NCBI GenBank assembly: GCA_045617225.1
Contig: JAZLIC010000028.1
Coordinates: 1-9,239 of the forward strand
Direction: 5' to 3'
DNA length: 9,239 nt
From: JAZLIC01 sp045617225
Lineage (GTDB): Bacteria > Bacillota > Clostridia > Monoglobales > Monoglobaceae
Below the pieces are notes generated by a model that made no database searches, was not told the origin of the DNA, and saw only the letters and a list, made by a program, of their open reading frames with translations. Shown piece after piece: positions 1-6,336 of the stretch (positions within the stretch are counted from its first letter, which is position 1; each line of letters begins with the position of its first letter). The position numbers and the translations under genes are program-made.

Positions 1-81
1 AGATATCATTGGATATGTGAAGAATGCTATAATGATTTTAGAGAAATGTTTGGGTGGATTGTCAAAGAATTGCAAGATTAA
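1..81 (+). CDS. 3' end of an unidentified gene with a CxxC motif (partial)
   Basis: This frame is open from the window edge and ends in TAA at 79-81, giving 26 C-terminal residues. It starts RYHWICEECYNDF, is rich in aromatic and acidic residues, and ends FGWIVKELQD. The CxxC pair (CEEC) looks like one knuckle of a zinc ribbon whose partner cysteines would lie upstream of the window. I do not recognise the family. The position just before a possible toxin-linker remnant would suit an immunity-type protein, but that is inference only. A competing frame (+2) is open from position 2 to 259, with a possible GTG start at 17. I prefer frame 1 because its residue pattern looks protein-like and the +2 frame runs into a terminator stem. 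Confidence 0.45.
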   Translation, partial: RYHWICEECYNDFREMFGWIVKELQD

Positions 82-120
82 AAAGGATATGGGTATTCAT
101 ATCATAGCCTTTGAAAGTGA

Positions 121-234
121 GTTTTCAAAGTCCCGAAAGCAGGTGGTGGCTTTTTGGGCGCAGGTACAGGCGGAAATTTTGGAAATACAAGAGGAAGACT
201 TGGAGTACACAACTATCTTTATATTTGCAAAAAA
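121..234 (+). pseudogene. Possible decayed polymorphic-toxin linker fragment
   Basis: Frame 1 reopens after a TGA at 118-120 and reads VFKVPKAGGGFLGAGTG, continuing GNFGNTRGRL before running into the terminator. Glycine-rich linkers ending in an FGNT-like motif resemble, from memory, the junction between the conserved body and the variable C-terminal toxin domain in clostridial polymorphic toxins. There is no start codon with a ribosome site in this frame and only about 20 residues follow the linker. If the resemblance is right this is an orphan, truncated module and not a working gene. The alternative is a chance glycine-rich translation of non-coding DNA. Confidence 0.3.
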
Positions 235-266
235 GGACTCAAAAACGATTTGTTTTTGAGTCCTTC
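229..266. terminator. Bidirectional rho-independent terminator, mainly for ung
   Basis: A perfect 13-bp inverted repeat (AAGGACTCAAAAA at 233-245, its complement at 253-265) encloses a 7-nt loop. Read on the minus strand the stem starts 2 nt after the ung stop codon and is followed by six T (complement of 229-234), a canonical terminator. Read on the plus strand it is followed by the weaker TTCTTTATT tract, so it can also stop transcription arriving from the left. Confidence 0.85.
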
Positions 267-267
267 T

Positions 268-936
268 TTATTCTATTTTCCAATCAATAGGCGTTTTACC
301 TATTGAAGTTAGAAAATCATTACACTTTTTAAAATGACCGTTGCCGAAAAAGCCGTTAAAGGCAGAGAGCGGACTTGGGTGGGCTGAGGTTAGCACCAAA
401 TGCTTATCTTTATCTAAAAGTGCACCCTTTTGCTTTGCATTTGCACCCCAAAGCATAAACACAATCGGGCTTTCCCTTTCGTTTAGGAGTGCCACGATTT
501 TATCGGTAAAGATTTCCCAACCGATTTTTTGGTGACTGTTCGCCTGCCCTGCGCGCACGGTGAGCGAGGCGTTAAGCATAAGCACGCCTTGCTTTGCCCA
601 AGAAGTCAAGTCGCCGCTGTTTGGCGGTTTGATACCAAGCTCGTTTTCGATTTCCTTAAAGATATTTTTAAGTGACGGCGGCAGAACAACACCCTTTTTG
701 ACCGAGAAGCAAAGTCCGTGCGCCTGTCCCTCGCCGTGGTATGGGTCCTGACCTAAAATGACGACCTTTGTATCTGCATAGGAAGTATATTTAAGGGCAT
801 TAAAAATATCATACATATCAGGGTAGATTTTTTGCGTTTTATATTCATTTGCAAGCAGAGTACGAAGTCTTAAATAGTATTCCGACTTGAACTCATCTTC
901 AAGCAAATTATCCCAATCATTTCCGATTGATACCAT
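268..936 (-). CDS. ung: Uracil-DNA glycosylase, family 1 (UDG)
   Basis: This cytoplasmic base-excision repair enzyme removes uracil from DNA produced by cytosine deamination or dUTP misincorporation. At 222 aa it has the normal family length and looks complete. The water-activating loop GQDPYHG is at residues 62-68 (catalytic Asp64, His67), the PPSLKNIFKE segment at 86-95, the uracil-contacting Asn122 lies in LMLNASLTV, and the DNA-intercalation loop HPSPLSA is at 186-192 with catalytic His186. These residues match E. coli Ung almost position for position. The start is fixed by an AAAGGAG ribosome site (complement of 945-951) 8 nt before the ATG. It is transcribed away from rnj and appears monocistronic, with its own promoter and terminator. 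Confidence 0.97.
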   Translation of the reverse strand: MVSIGNDWDNLLEDEFKSEYYLRLRTLLANEYKTQKIYPDMYDIFNALKYTSYADTKVVILGQDPYHGEGQAHGLCFSVKKGVVLPPSLKNIFKEIENELGIKPPNSGDLTSWAKQGVLMLNASLTVRAGQANSHQKIGWEIFTDKIVALLNERESPIVFMLWGANAKQKGALLDKDKHLVLTSAHPSPLSAFNGFFGNGHFKKCNDFLTSIGKTPIDWKIE

Positions 937-957
937 ATTCTCAACTCCTTTTAGTCT

Positions 958-986
958 ATTATATAGTAAAAAATAAATAATTTAAA
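958..986 (-). promoter_or_regulatory. Predicted sigma-A promoter of ung
   Basis: On the minus strand a perfect TATAAT -10 (complement of 958-963) lies 17 nt from TTTAAA (complement of 981-986), a weak match to the -35 consensus. The position gives a very short leader before the ung ribosome site. The -10 is strong and the -35 is doubtful. Confidence 0.5.
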
Positions 987-1030
987 GAGGTATTAAAAAA
1001 TTTTTTGTGACTAATAATGATTATAATGAC

Positions 1031-1059
1031 TTGATTTTTTTGAGTATGTGTGTTATAAT
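1031..1059 (+). promoter_or_regulatory. Predicted sigma-A promoter of rnj
   Basis: TTGATT at 1031-1036 and a perfect TATAAT at 1054-1059 are separated by exactly 17 nt. A TG at 1051-1052 forms an extended -10 (TGT before TATAAT). Transcription would start near 1066, leaving a leader of about 105 nt before the rnj start codon. Confidence 0.75.
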
Positions 1060-1103
1060 GTTCATAATGTAGTACTGAGCGGACTAAAATTTAATATTAT
1101 TAA

Positions 1104-1138
1104 GGAACAACTTTTATGTTGTCCCGTTGTTTTGTTGT
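1104..1138 (+). promoter_or_regulatory. Leader hairpin and triple GTTGT repeat upstream of rnj
   Basis: In the rnj leader, GGAACAAC (1104-1111) can pair with GTTGTCC (1118-1124) through a bulged stem around a short loop. GTTGT then recurs at 1118-1122, 1126-1130 and 1134-1138, each exactly 8 nt apart. Any of the three copies could pair with the single ACAAC at 1107-1111. This could be a regulatory site for the RNase J message, but the function is inferred. Confidence 0.3.
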
Positions 1139-1171
1139 ACATAGTTAGTTTGAGCGTTAAGGAGGAATTTA

Positions 1172-2845
1172 ATGAAGAAAAGTACACAAAAAGTAAAAAT
1201 GATACCTCTCGGAGGTTTACATGAAATAGGCAAAAATCTTACTGTTTTTGAATGCGGAAACGATGTTGTAATCGTAGATTGCGGCATAGCTTTCCCTGAT
1301 GATGATATGCCGGGAGTAGATATTGTTATCCCTGATATAACATATCTTCATAAGGTTGCGGATAAGATAAGGGGCATTGTCTTAACCCACGGTCATGAGG
1401 ACCATATAGGCGCACTCCCTTATGTGCTTAAAGAGTTTAACGTCCCTGTCTACGGAACAAGACTTACAATAGGTATCCTTAAAAACAAGCTTAAAGAGCA
1501 TAAAATTTTAGATACTGTAAAAATCAATACTGTTGAGGCAGGGGATATGGTGCGTTTGGGCGATAACTTTATCGCTGAATTTATCCATACCAATCACTCT
1601 ATTGCGGATTCGGTAGCTATTGCACTTCATTGCCCTGCCGGCATAATTTTGCATATGGGTGATTTTAAAATCGACCCTACTCCGATAGACGGAGATATGA
1701 TTGACCTTGCCAGAATAGGCGAGCTTGGAAATCAAGGCGTGCTTGCACTTTTGTCCGACAGCACAAATGCAGAGCGACAGGGTTATACAATGAGCGAAAG
1801 CTCAATCGGCAAAACCTTTGATGTCCTTTTTGAGAGGGGTGCACAGCAGAGGATTATCGTTGCAACCTTTGCGTCTAACATTCATCGTGTGCAGCAGATT
1901 ATAAATACCGCAGTTAAGTGCGGAAGAAAAGTGGCTATATCCGGACGCAGTATGGAGAATGTTTTAGAAGCCGCTATTGAGCTTGGGTATATGGATATTC
2001 CTAAGAATACATTGATAACCCTTGACGAAATCGGCAGATATCCGAATGAGAAGTTGGTTATTGTTACTACGGGAAGTCAGGGCGAGCCGACCTCGGCACT
2101 TACAAGAATGGCTTTCTCTGCACATAAGCAGGTAAATATCGGCCCTGAGGACTTGGTTATAATTTCGGCAAATCCTATTCCGGGCAACGAAAAGACGGTT
2201 TCCAATGTTGTAAACGAGCTTTTAAAGCGTGGTGCGGAAGTAATATATGAAAAAGAAGAAGATGTCCATGTATCGGGACACGCCTGTCAACAGGAGCAGA
2301 AGATAATCCTTTCCCTTGCAAAACCAAAGTATTTTATCCCCGTACACGGTGAGTACCGTCATTTAAGCAAGCACAGAGAGCTTGCCTTGCAGACGGGTAT
2401 TGATACCAAAAATATCTTTATGATGGAGAACGGCAAGGTGCTTGAAATGTCACCTTCAAGTGCCAAAATCACAGGCACGGTACCGGCAGGCAAGGTGTTG
2501 GTTGACGGACTTGGGGTAGGTGATGTAGGTAATATCGTTCTTCGTGACAGAAAGCATCTGGCAGAGGACGGAATTATTATTGTCGTCCTGACAATAGAGA
2601 AGGAGAGCGGCGTTTGCGTTTCCGGTCCGGATATAATTTCACGCGGTTTTGTATATGTGCGTGAGGCAGAGGATTTGATGGACTCTGTCAGAGAGGTTGC
2701 GGCAGATGTTGTGGAAGAATGTACTCTCGAAAACGTTTCGGATTGGAATATTCTTAAAGGTAAGGTTAAGAACGAAGTAGGAAACTTCTTGTTTAACAAA
2801 ACAAAGCGTAAGCCGATGATACTGACAATAATTATGGAAGTATAG
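1172..2845 (+). CDS. rnj: Ribonuclease J (metallo-beta-lactamase / beta-CASP RNase)
   Basis: RNase J degrades and matures RNA in Firmicutes, combining 5'-3' exonuclease and endonuclease activity. The 557-aa product has the length of Bacillus RNase J1 (about 555 aa). The N-terminal metallo-beta-lactamase core carries HGHEDHIG at residues 73-80 (zinc ligands His73, His75, Asp77, His78), His142 in IHTNHSIADS and Asp164 in HMGDFKID. The beta-CASP domain follows, with VSGH at 367-370 and IPVHGEYRHL at 389-398 (His392 as ligand). The remaining residues to 557 form the linker and C-terminal dimerisation region. An AAGGAGG site at 1159-1165 fixes the ATG. It is transcribed alone from an extended -10 promoter and convergent with the lipoprotein gene. 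Whether it is the J1 or J2 type cannot be settled here; the intact catalytic motifs favour an active J1-like enzyme. Confidence 0.97.
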   Translation: MKKSTQKVKMIPLGGLHEIGKNLTVFECGNDVVIVDCGIAFPDDDMPGVDIVIPDITYLHKVADKIRGIVLTHGHEDHIGALPYVLKEFNVPVYGTRLTIGILKNKLKEHKILDTVKINTVEAGDMVRLGDNFIAEFIHTNHSIADSVAIALHCPAGIILHMGDFKIDPTPIDGDMIDLARIGELGNQGVLALLSDSTNAERQGYTMSESSIGKTFDVLFERGAQQRIIVATFASNIHRVQQIINTAVKCGRKVAISGRSMENVLEAAIELGYMDIPKNTLITLDEIGRYPNEKLVIVTTGSQGEPTSALTRMAFSAHKQVNIGPEDLVIISANPIPGNEKTVSNVVNELLKRGAEVIYEKEEDVHVSGHACQQEQKIILSLAKPKYFIPVHGEYRHLSKHRELALQTGIDTKNIFMMENGKVLEMSPSSAKITGTVPAGKVLVDGLGVGDVGNIVLRDRKHLAEDGIIIVVLTIEKESGVCVSGPDIISRGFVYVREAEDLMDSVREVAADVVEECTLENVSDWNILKGKVKNEVGNFLFNKTKRKPMILTIIMEV

Positions 2846-2886
2846 GCATAGGAATTAGAAGTTTGCGAAAATTTTATAATGTCGGT

Positions 2887-2911
2887 AGGGGCGCCCCTGT
2901 GTGGGCGCCCG
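2887..2911. repeat. REP-like palindrome pair, GC-rich
   Basis: Two copies of the perfect palindrome GGGCGCCC (2889-2896 and 2903-2910) are separated by CTGTGT. They are complementary to one another, so the unit folds into an 8-bp GC-only hairpin with a 6-nt loop, preceded by GTAG. The composition contrasts sharply with the AT-rich surroundings. GTAGGGGCG-type palindromes of this form are, as I recall, dispersed in many Oscillospiraceae-type genomes. It lies between the rnj stop codon and the rnj terminator. Confidence 0.55.
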
Positions 2912-2923
2912 AAAATTAGGCAC

Positions 2924-2952
2924 AAAAAAGAGGCATAACGCCTCTTTTTTTA
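2924..2952. terminator. Bidirectional terminator between rnj and the lipoprotein gene
   Basis: AAAAAAGAGGC (2924-2934) pairs with GCCTCTTTTTTT (2940-2951) around the loop ATAAC. The GC core is 5 bp, flanked by A and T tracts on both sides, so it works in either direction. It serves rnj on the plus strand and the lipoprotein gene on the minus strand, whose TAA stop sits inside the T tract. Confidence 0.85.
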
Positions 2953-3456
2953 TGCCTTTTTAAATGTTAATGTATACAAATTGTCAATCAAAAATGAAAA
3001 CGTGTCATCTCCGTATGTAATCGGCAATGTTATGTCATCGCCTAAAATTTCCGAACTTAAAATAAGTGTATCTGGGTTGGGAATAGAGAAGTTTACATTA
3101 AACATACTCATTTTTATAACTCGGCTTTCGTCAAATTCAATATCCGGACTCTCTCTCAGCATCATACCGAAAAGTACGCCCGCACCCGGGATTCTTTCTA
3201 TATCGGAAAGCTCTGCTGAGTTACCTTCCCTGTCAAAGATGCTGTCCAAAGTCCATTTGCCGAGGATTGTTTTTTCTTCCTTGGTAAGTGGCGCTTGCTC
3301 ACCTTCTGTAACGTCAGACTCTTCTTGATTTACATTCTCCGATTGTTTTGTCTTATTTTTCGGAAACGGTTTATCTTTCGCAGTTGTTTTCTTTCCGCAA
3401 CCTACCATACTCAATGCAATAATAATGATAAGCAAAACAGATATAAATTTTTTCAT
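2950..3456 (-). CDS. Small putative lipoprotein of unknown function
   Basis: I do not recognise the exact family. The start is placed at MKKFISVLLI because this opens a lipoprotein signal peptide: Lys2-Lys3, a hydrophobic stretch to about residue 18 and the lipobox MVGC with Cys20 as the lipidated residue. An upstream in-frame ATG at 3498 would put 14 non-signal residues in front of it. The mature protein has a hydrophilic, Lys/Glu-rich tether (residues 21-62), then a domain of about 105 residues beginning ILGKWTLDSIFD and ending LYTLTFKKA. The GKW opening and alternating beta-strand pattern suggest a lipocalin-like barrel, which is inference. It should sit on the outer face of the cytoplasmic membrane. 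An AAAGGA site lies about 11 nt upstream. It is monocistronic between a clear promoter and the shared terminator. Confidence 0.85.
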   Translation of the reverse strand: MKKFISVLLIIIIALSMVGCGKKTTAKDKPFPKNKTKQSENVNQEESDVTEGEQAPLTKEEKTILGKWTLDSIFDREGNSAELSDIERIPGAGVLFGMMLRESPDIEFDESRVIKMSMFNVNFSIPNPDTLILSSEILGDDITLPITYGDDTFSFLIDNLYTLTFKKA

Positions 3457-3483
3457 AATAACACACATCCTTTCAGTATTTTG

Positions 3484-3512
3484 AGTATAACACAACACGT
3501 AAATTTTTGCAA
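3484..3512 (-). promoter_or_regulatory. Predicted sigma-A promoter of the lipoprotein gene
   Basis: On the minus strand TTGCAA (complement of 3507-3512) and TATACT (complement of 3484-3489) are spaced by exactly 17 nt. Each hexamer differs little from consensus. Transcription would begin near 3477, just before the AAAGGA ribosome site. Confidence 0.7.
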
Positions 3513-3541
3513 CAGAAAAGGAAATTAAAAGGCGTTGTTTT

Positions 3542-3697
3542 TAGGGAATAGGTAAAAATGTTCAGAATGGACAAACCTAACCCGAAGGCGTACATAGGGT
3601 ACGTCGAGAGGTGTAGTTTGGCCATAACTAAAAGACTTATTGAAAAATTAGATTTTTCAATAAGTCTTTTAGCGGTCTGGACTTTTTTACAACGCCT
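3542..3697 (+). mobile_element. MITE-like hairpin element, copy A
   Basis: This copy of about 156 bp matches copy B (7768-7993) in reverse complement, with only about five substitutions over the first 100 nt. In order it contains TAGGGAATAGG; the imperfect terminal repeat TAAAAATGTTCAGA (3553-3566); the arm ATGGACAAAC (3567-3576) pairing with GTTTGGCCAT (3616-3625) with one mismatch; an inner stem GGCGTAC/GTACGTC; and a perfect 21-bp hairpin with arms 3628-3648 and 3652-3672 and a TAG loop. It closes with TCTGGACTTTTTTA (3676-3689), the approximate complement of the left repeat. It encodes no transposase, so any movement would need one supplied elsewhere. The right boundary is uncertain. Confidence 0.75.
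3628..3672. repeat. Perfect 21-bp hairpin inside element A
   Basis: The arms at 3628-3648 (starting CTAAAAGACTTATTG) and 3652-3672 are exact complements around the 3-nt loop TAG. There is no T tract directly after the stem on either strand, so it is not a standard terminator by itself. It ends 44 nt from the rnpB 3' end and would fold strongly in any read-through RNA. Confidence 0.85.
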
Positions 3698-3715
3698 TTT
3701 TATCTTTTGTAATAT

Positions 3716-4057
3716 GCAGCAGTCCATAAGCCGAGTTCTGTCTTTGACGGTCATCTATCTCGAATGTATGTCACCACACATCTCATGCCACCGTTTTGGG
3801 AGATGTCGGGCCGACTTAGCCTCCCGGTCAGGTGTTGCTCCGAGTGGGGTTTACAGCACCCCATTGTCACCAATGGGGTGGGTGAGCTCTTACCTCGCCT
3901 TTCCACCCTTACCTGCCTTAAGCAGGCGGTATATTTCTGTTGCACTATCCTTAGAGTCGCCTCCACAAGCCGTTAGCTTGCACCCTTGCCCTATGGAGCT
4001 CGGACTTTCCTCACATACAGGATTACTCCATATATGCGCGACCATCTGTACTACTGC
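3716..4057 (-). ncRNA. rnpB: RNase P RNA (catalytic subunit)
   Basis: This is the ribozyme that, with the RnpA protein, cuts the 5' leader from pre-tRNAs. Read on the minus strand it has the universally conserved GAGGAAAGTCCGAGCTCC (3995-4012), AGGATAGTGCAACAGAAA (3935-3952), the GGGTGGAAAGGCGAGGTAAG region (within 3881-3910) and ACAGAACTCGGCTTAT (3726-3741). A 10-bp stem at 3857-3880 is capped by GUGA, a GNRA tetraloop, fitting P12. The ends were set by pairing GCAGTAGT at the 5' end with ACTGCTGC at the 3' end as helix P1, giving about 342 nt. The layout looks like the ancestral A type, which is less certain than the identity. It begins about 9 nt after the serA stop on the same strand, with no convincing promoter in the gap. 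Repeat element A lies just past its 3' end. Confidence 0.96.
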
Positions 4058-4066
4058 ATTTGTTAC

Positions 4067-5227
4067 TTAAAGAACTGTTACTTTAATTACTCCGTCAAGC
4101 TTTTTAATCTCGTCAATGATTGCAGTGTCAATCTTGTCGGCAACATCAAGCATTGTGTAAGCATAATCGCCACGGCTCTTATTGAGAAGATTGTCAATGT
4201 TTACACCCTTTGCCGCAAACATATCTGTAATGTTTTTAAGCATACTCGGGATATTCTTATGTGCAACTGTCAAACGCTCGCCATGAACTACGCCCATGTC
4301 ACAGTTTGGATAGTTTACACTGTTTGTAATATTACCGTTCTGTAAGAAGTCTTTGATTTCATTTGCTGCCATAACTGCGCAGTTTTCTTCACTCTCCGGT
4401 GTAGATGCGCCAAGGTGAGGCATACAAATAACATTCTCTGTTTTAAGGAGAGCTGAACTTCCGAAGTCGGTAATATAGCAAGCAAGACTGCCGTCGCCAA
4501 GAGCGGCTATAACATCGGCTTCATCAACCAAAGAATCTCTTGAGAAGTTGAGAAGTCTTGCACCCTTCTTCATCTTAGCAAAGGCCTCGGAATTGAACAT
4601 ACCCTTTGTGTCAGGTGTTGAAGGAACATGGATTGTTATATAATCACTCTTTTCCAAGAGTTCGTCTAAGCTGTTTGCCTTTTCTGCAAAGCGTGTAAGG
4701 TGCCAAGCCGCATCAACAGAGAGGAATGGGTCATAACCGATTACATTCATACCGAGGTGGTGCGCAACATTTGCAACCTTAACGCCGATAGCACCAAGAC
4801 CGACAACGCCAAGTGTCTTGCCGTCGATTTCAGGACCTGCAAACTGTGACTTGGCCTTTTCGACAAGACCGCTGATTGCATCGCCTTCGTCTACCAAAGT
4901 TTTTTCCCAGTCAATGCCCTGAACAATTTTACGGCTTGACATTAAAAGACCTGCGATAACAAGCTCTTTTACTGCATTTGCGTTTGCGCCCGGAGTGTTA
5001 AATACTACGACACCCTTTTCACTGCACTTGTCAATGGGGATATTGTTTACACCTGCACCGGCACGGGCAACTGCACGCAAACTGTCGGGAAGCTCCATAT
5101 CGTGCATCTTAAAGCTTCTTAAAATAATGCCGTCGGGATTTTCAACTTCGTCTGCACAGGTGAAGTTTGAATCCAAAACCCCAAGACCTTTTTTGCTGAT
5201 TTTGTTTAAGGTTTGAATTTTATACAT
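4067..5227 (-). CDS. serA: D-3-phosphoglycerate dehydrogenase, short ACT-domain form
   Basis: It oxidises 3-phosphoglycerate to 3-phosphohydroxypyruvate with NAD+, the committed step of serine biosynthesis in the cytoplasm. The 386-aa chain is the short clostridial type lacking the long intervening domain. It shows RAGAGVNNIP at residues 55-64, the NAD-binding GLGAIG at 143-148, Asp166 after the second strand, Arg230 in LNFSRDSLVDE and catalytic His271 in PHLGASTPES. A C-terminal ACT domain (about 318-386, starting RLTVAHKNIP) suggests serine feedback control, as known for SerA. The usual catalytic Glu of a DVFE motif is not visible; the equivalent stretch reads TDFG at 253-256. An AAAGGA site lies about 10 nt before the ATG. 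It follows serC by 29 nt and is surely co-transcribed with it. Confidence 0.96.
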   Translation of the reverse strand: MYKIQTLNKISKKGLGVLDSNFTCADEVENPDGIILRSFKMHDMELPDSLRAVARAGAGVNNIPIDKCSEKGVVVFNTPGANANAVKELVIAGLLMSSRKIVQGIDWEKTLVDEGDAISGLVEKAKSQFAGPEIDGKTLGVVGLGAIGVKVANVAHHLGMNVIGYDPFLSVDAAWHLTRFAEKANSLDELLEKSDYITIHVPSTPDTKGMFNSEAFAKMKKGARLLNFSRDSLVDEADVIAALGDGSLACYITDFGSSALLKTENVICMPHLGASTPESEENCAVMAANEIKDFLQNGNITNSVNYPNCDMGVVHGERLTVAHKNIPSMLKNITDMFAAKGVNIDNLLNKSRGDYAYTMLDVADKIDTAIIDEIKKLDGVIKVTVL

Positions 5228-5256
5228 TTAAATCAAGTCCTTTCAAGAAAATACTA

Positions 5257-6336
5257 TTAGTTATTCTTCTCAAATTCTGACATAAAGTCTACGAGTTTGA
5301 TTACGCCTTCCTTCGGCATAGCGTTATAGATACTTGCACGCATACCGCCGACGGTGCGGTGACCCTTTAAGTTGATAAAGCCTGCGGCTTTAGACTCTGC
5401 AATAAACTTTGCGTTAAGGTCGTCTGAATCTGTAATAAACGGAACATTCATAAGTGAACGGTCCTCAGGTACTACTGTACCCTTGAACATTTTGGAGTTA
5501 TCCAAGAAGTCGTAAAGGATTTTTGCCTTTTCAACATTCTTCTCGTGCATAACACTGATACCGCCCATATTCTTAATCCACTCATAAACGAGCTTACAGA
5601 TATAGATACTGTATGTTGGCGGAGTGTTATACATTGAGCCGTTCTCTGAATGTGTATCGTATTTAAGCATAATCGGTGTGAAGTCCATAGCATTGCCTAT
5701 TAAATCTTCACGGGCGATAACAGCGGTAACACCTGCAGGGCCCATATTCTTCTGTGCACCTGCGTAGATAAGACCAAACTTGCTGATGTCAACTTCTTCC
5801 GATAAGATACAAGATGACATATCGGTAACAACAACGGCGTCACCAAAGTCAGGCATTGTGTTATAGTGTGTACCGTAGATTGTGTTGTTGTAAGTGATAT
5901 GAACATAGTCGGCATCAGGTGTAAGCATACTTTTATCTACCTTCGGAAGATAGCAGAATGTCTTATCTGCACTTGAAGCAATAGCGTTTGCCTCGATATA
6001 GCGAGAAGCCTCCTGATGAGCCTTCTTTGCCCACTGACCTGTGATAACGAAGTCTGCCTTTTTGCTCTTGTTACCAAGGTTTAAAGGAACCATTGAAAAC
6101 TGTGTTGATGCACCGCCTTGCAAGAACATAACCTTATAGTTATCCGGAATGTGCATAATTTCACGCAGAAGTGCCTCTGCTTCGCCAATGATAGCCTGAT
6201 ATTCTTTTGAACGGTGGCTCATTTCCATAACGGATTGTCCGCTGCCGTTGCAATCAAGCATCTCTTTTTGTGCACGCTCCAACACTTCCAAAGGAAGCAT
6301 TGACGGACCTGCCGAAAAATTGTAAACTCTGTTCAT
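5257..6336 (-). CDS. serC: Phosphoserine aminotransferase
   Basis: This PLP enzyme converts 3-phosphohydroxypyruvate and glutamate to O-phosphoserine and 2-oxoglutarate, the step after SerA; SerC also acts in pyridoxal phosphate synthesis in some bacteria. The 359 aa are full length. Visible landmarks are NFSAGPSMLP at residues 6-15, MSHRSKEY at 39-46, the cofactor-phosphate loop GGASTQF at 74-80, Lys196 in YAGAQKNMGPAG as the Schiff-base lysine, NTPPTYSIY at 237-245 and GHRTVGGMRASIYNAM at 325-340. The start is set by AGGGGG (complement of 6344-6349) 8 nt before the ATG. It is the first gene of the serC-serA unit and sits behind a perfect consensus promoter. No T-box or riboswitch fits in the leader of about 37 nt. 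Confidence 0.97.
   Translation of the reverse strand: MNRVYNFSAGPSMLPLEVLERAQKEMLDCNGSGQSVMEMSHRSKEYQAIIGEAEALLREIMHIPDNYKVMFLQGGASTQFSMVPLNLGNKSKKADFVITGQWAKKAHQEASRYIEANAIASSADKTFCYLPKVDKSMLTPDADYVHITYNNTIYGTHYNTMPDFGDAVVVTDMSSCILSEEVDISKFGLIYAGAQKNMGPAGVTAVIAREDLIGNAMDFTPIMLKYDTHSENGSMYNTPPTYSIYICKLVYEWIKNMGGISVMHEKNVEKAKILYDFLDNSKMFKGTVVPEDRSLMNVPFITDSDDLNAKFIAESKAAGFINLKGHRTVGGMRASIYNAMPKEGVIKLVDFMSEFEKNN

Larger units (their letters stand above)
3527..3700. repeat. Split 12-bp inverted repeat flanking element A; possible rnpB terminator stem
   Basis: AAAAGGCGTTGT at 3527-3538 is an exact reverse complement of ACAACGCCTTTT at 3689-3700. The 150 nt between the arms is repeat element A. 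On the minus strand the second arm ends in TTTTAATTT, which resembles a terminator tail, and the first arm begins 15 nt past the rnpB 3' end. The simplest reading is an rnpB terminator whose loop has received the element. The alternative is that the arms are the diverged ends of the element itself. Confidence 0.5.

Noticed and set aside
17..259. An 80-codon plus-strand reading frame with a GTG start
   Set aside because: It overlaps the more protein-like frame-1 end (1-81), lacks a ribosome site, and its last codons are just the terminator stem and loop.
2359..2925. A 188-codon minus-strand frame opposite the end of rnj
   Set aside because: It is the Ser/Thr-rich shadow of a strongly conserved gene, has no ribosome site and overlaps the REP-like palindrome.
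3457..3498. A 14-codon N-terminal extension of the lipoprotein
   Set aside because: It would bury the signal peptide; the internal ATG at 3456 gives a textbook lipoprotein start.
3628..3672. The 21-bp hairpin as a stand-alone terminator or a CRISPR-like repeat
   Set aside because: Neither strand has a T tract directly after the stem, and there is no spacer-repeat array.
3716..4057. Open frames on both strands across the RNase P RNA
   Set aside because: They are chance frames; the conserved RNase P RNA motifs and the P1 and P12 pairings account for the sequence.
3559..4070. Small protein frame starting MFRMDKPNPKAY within element A, also present in copy B
   Set aside because: All four differences between the copies in this arm change the residue, the frames end differently, no proper ribosome site is present, and in copy A the frame runs antisense through rnpB. 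Structure explains the conservation better.
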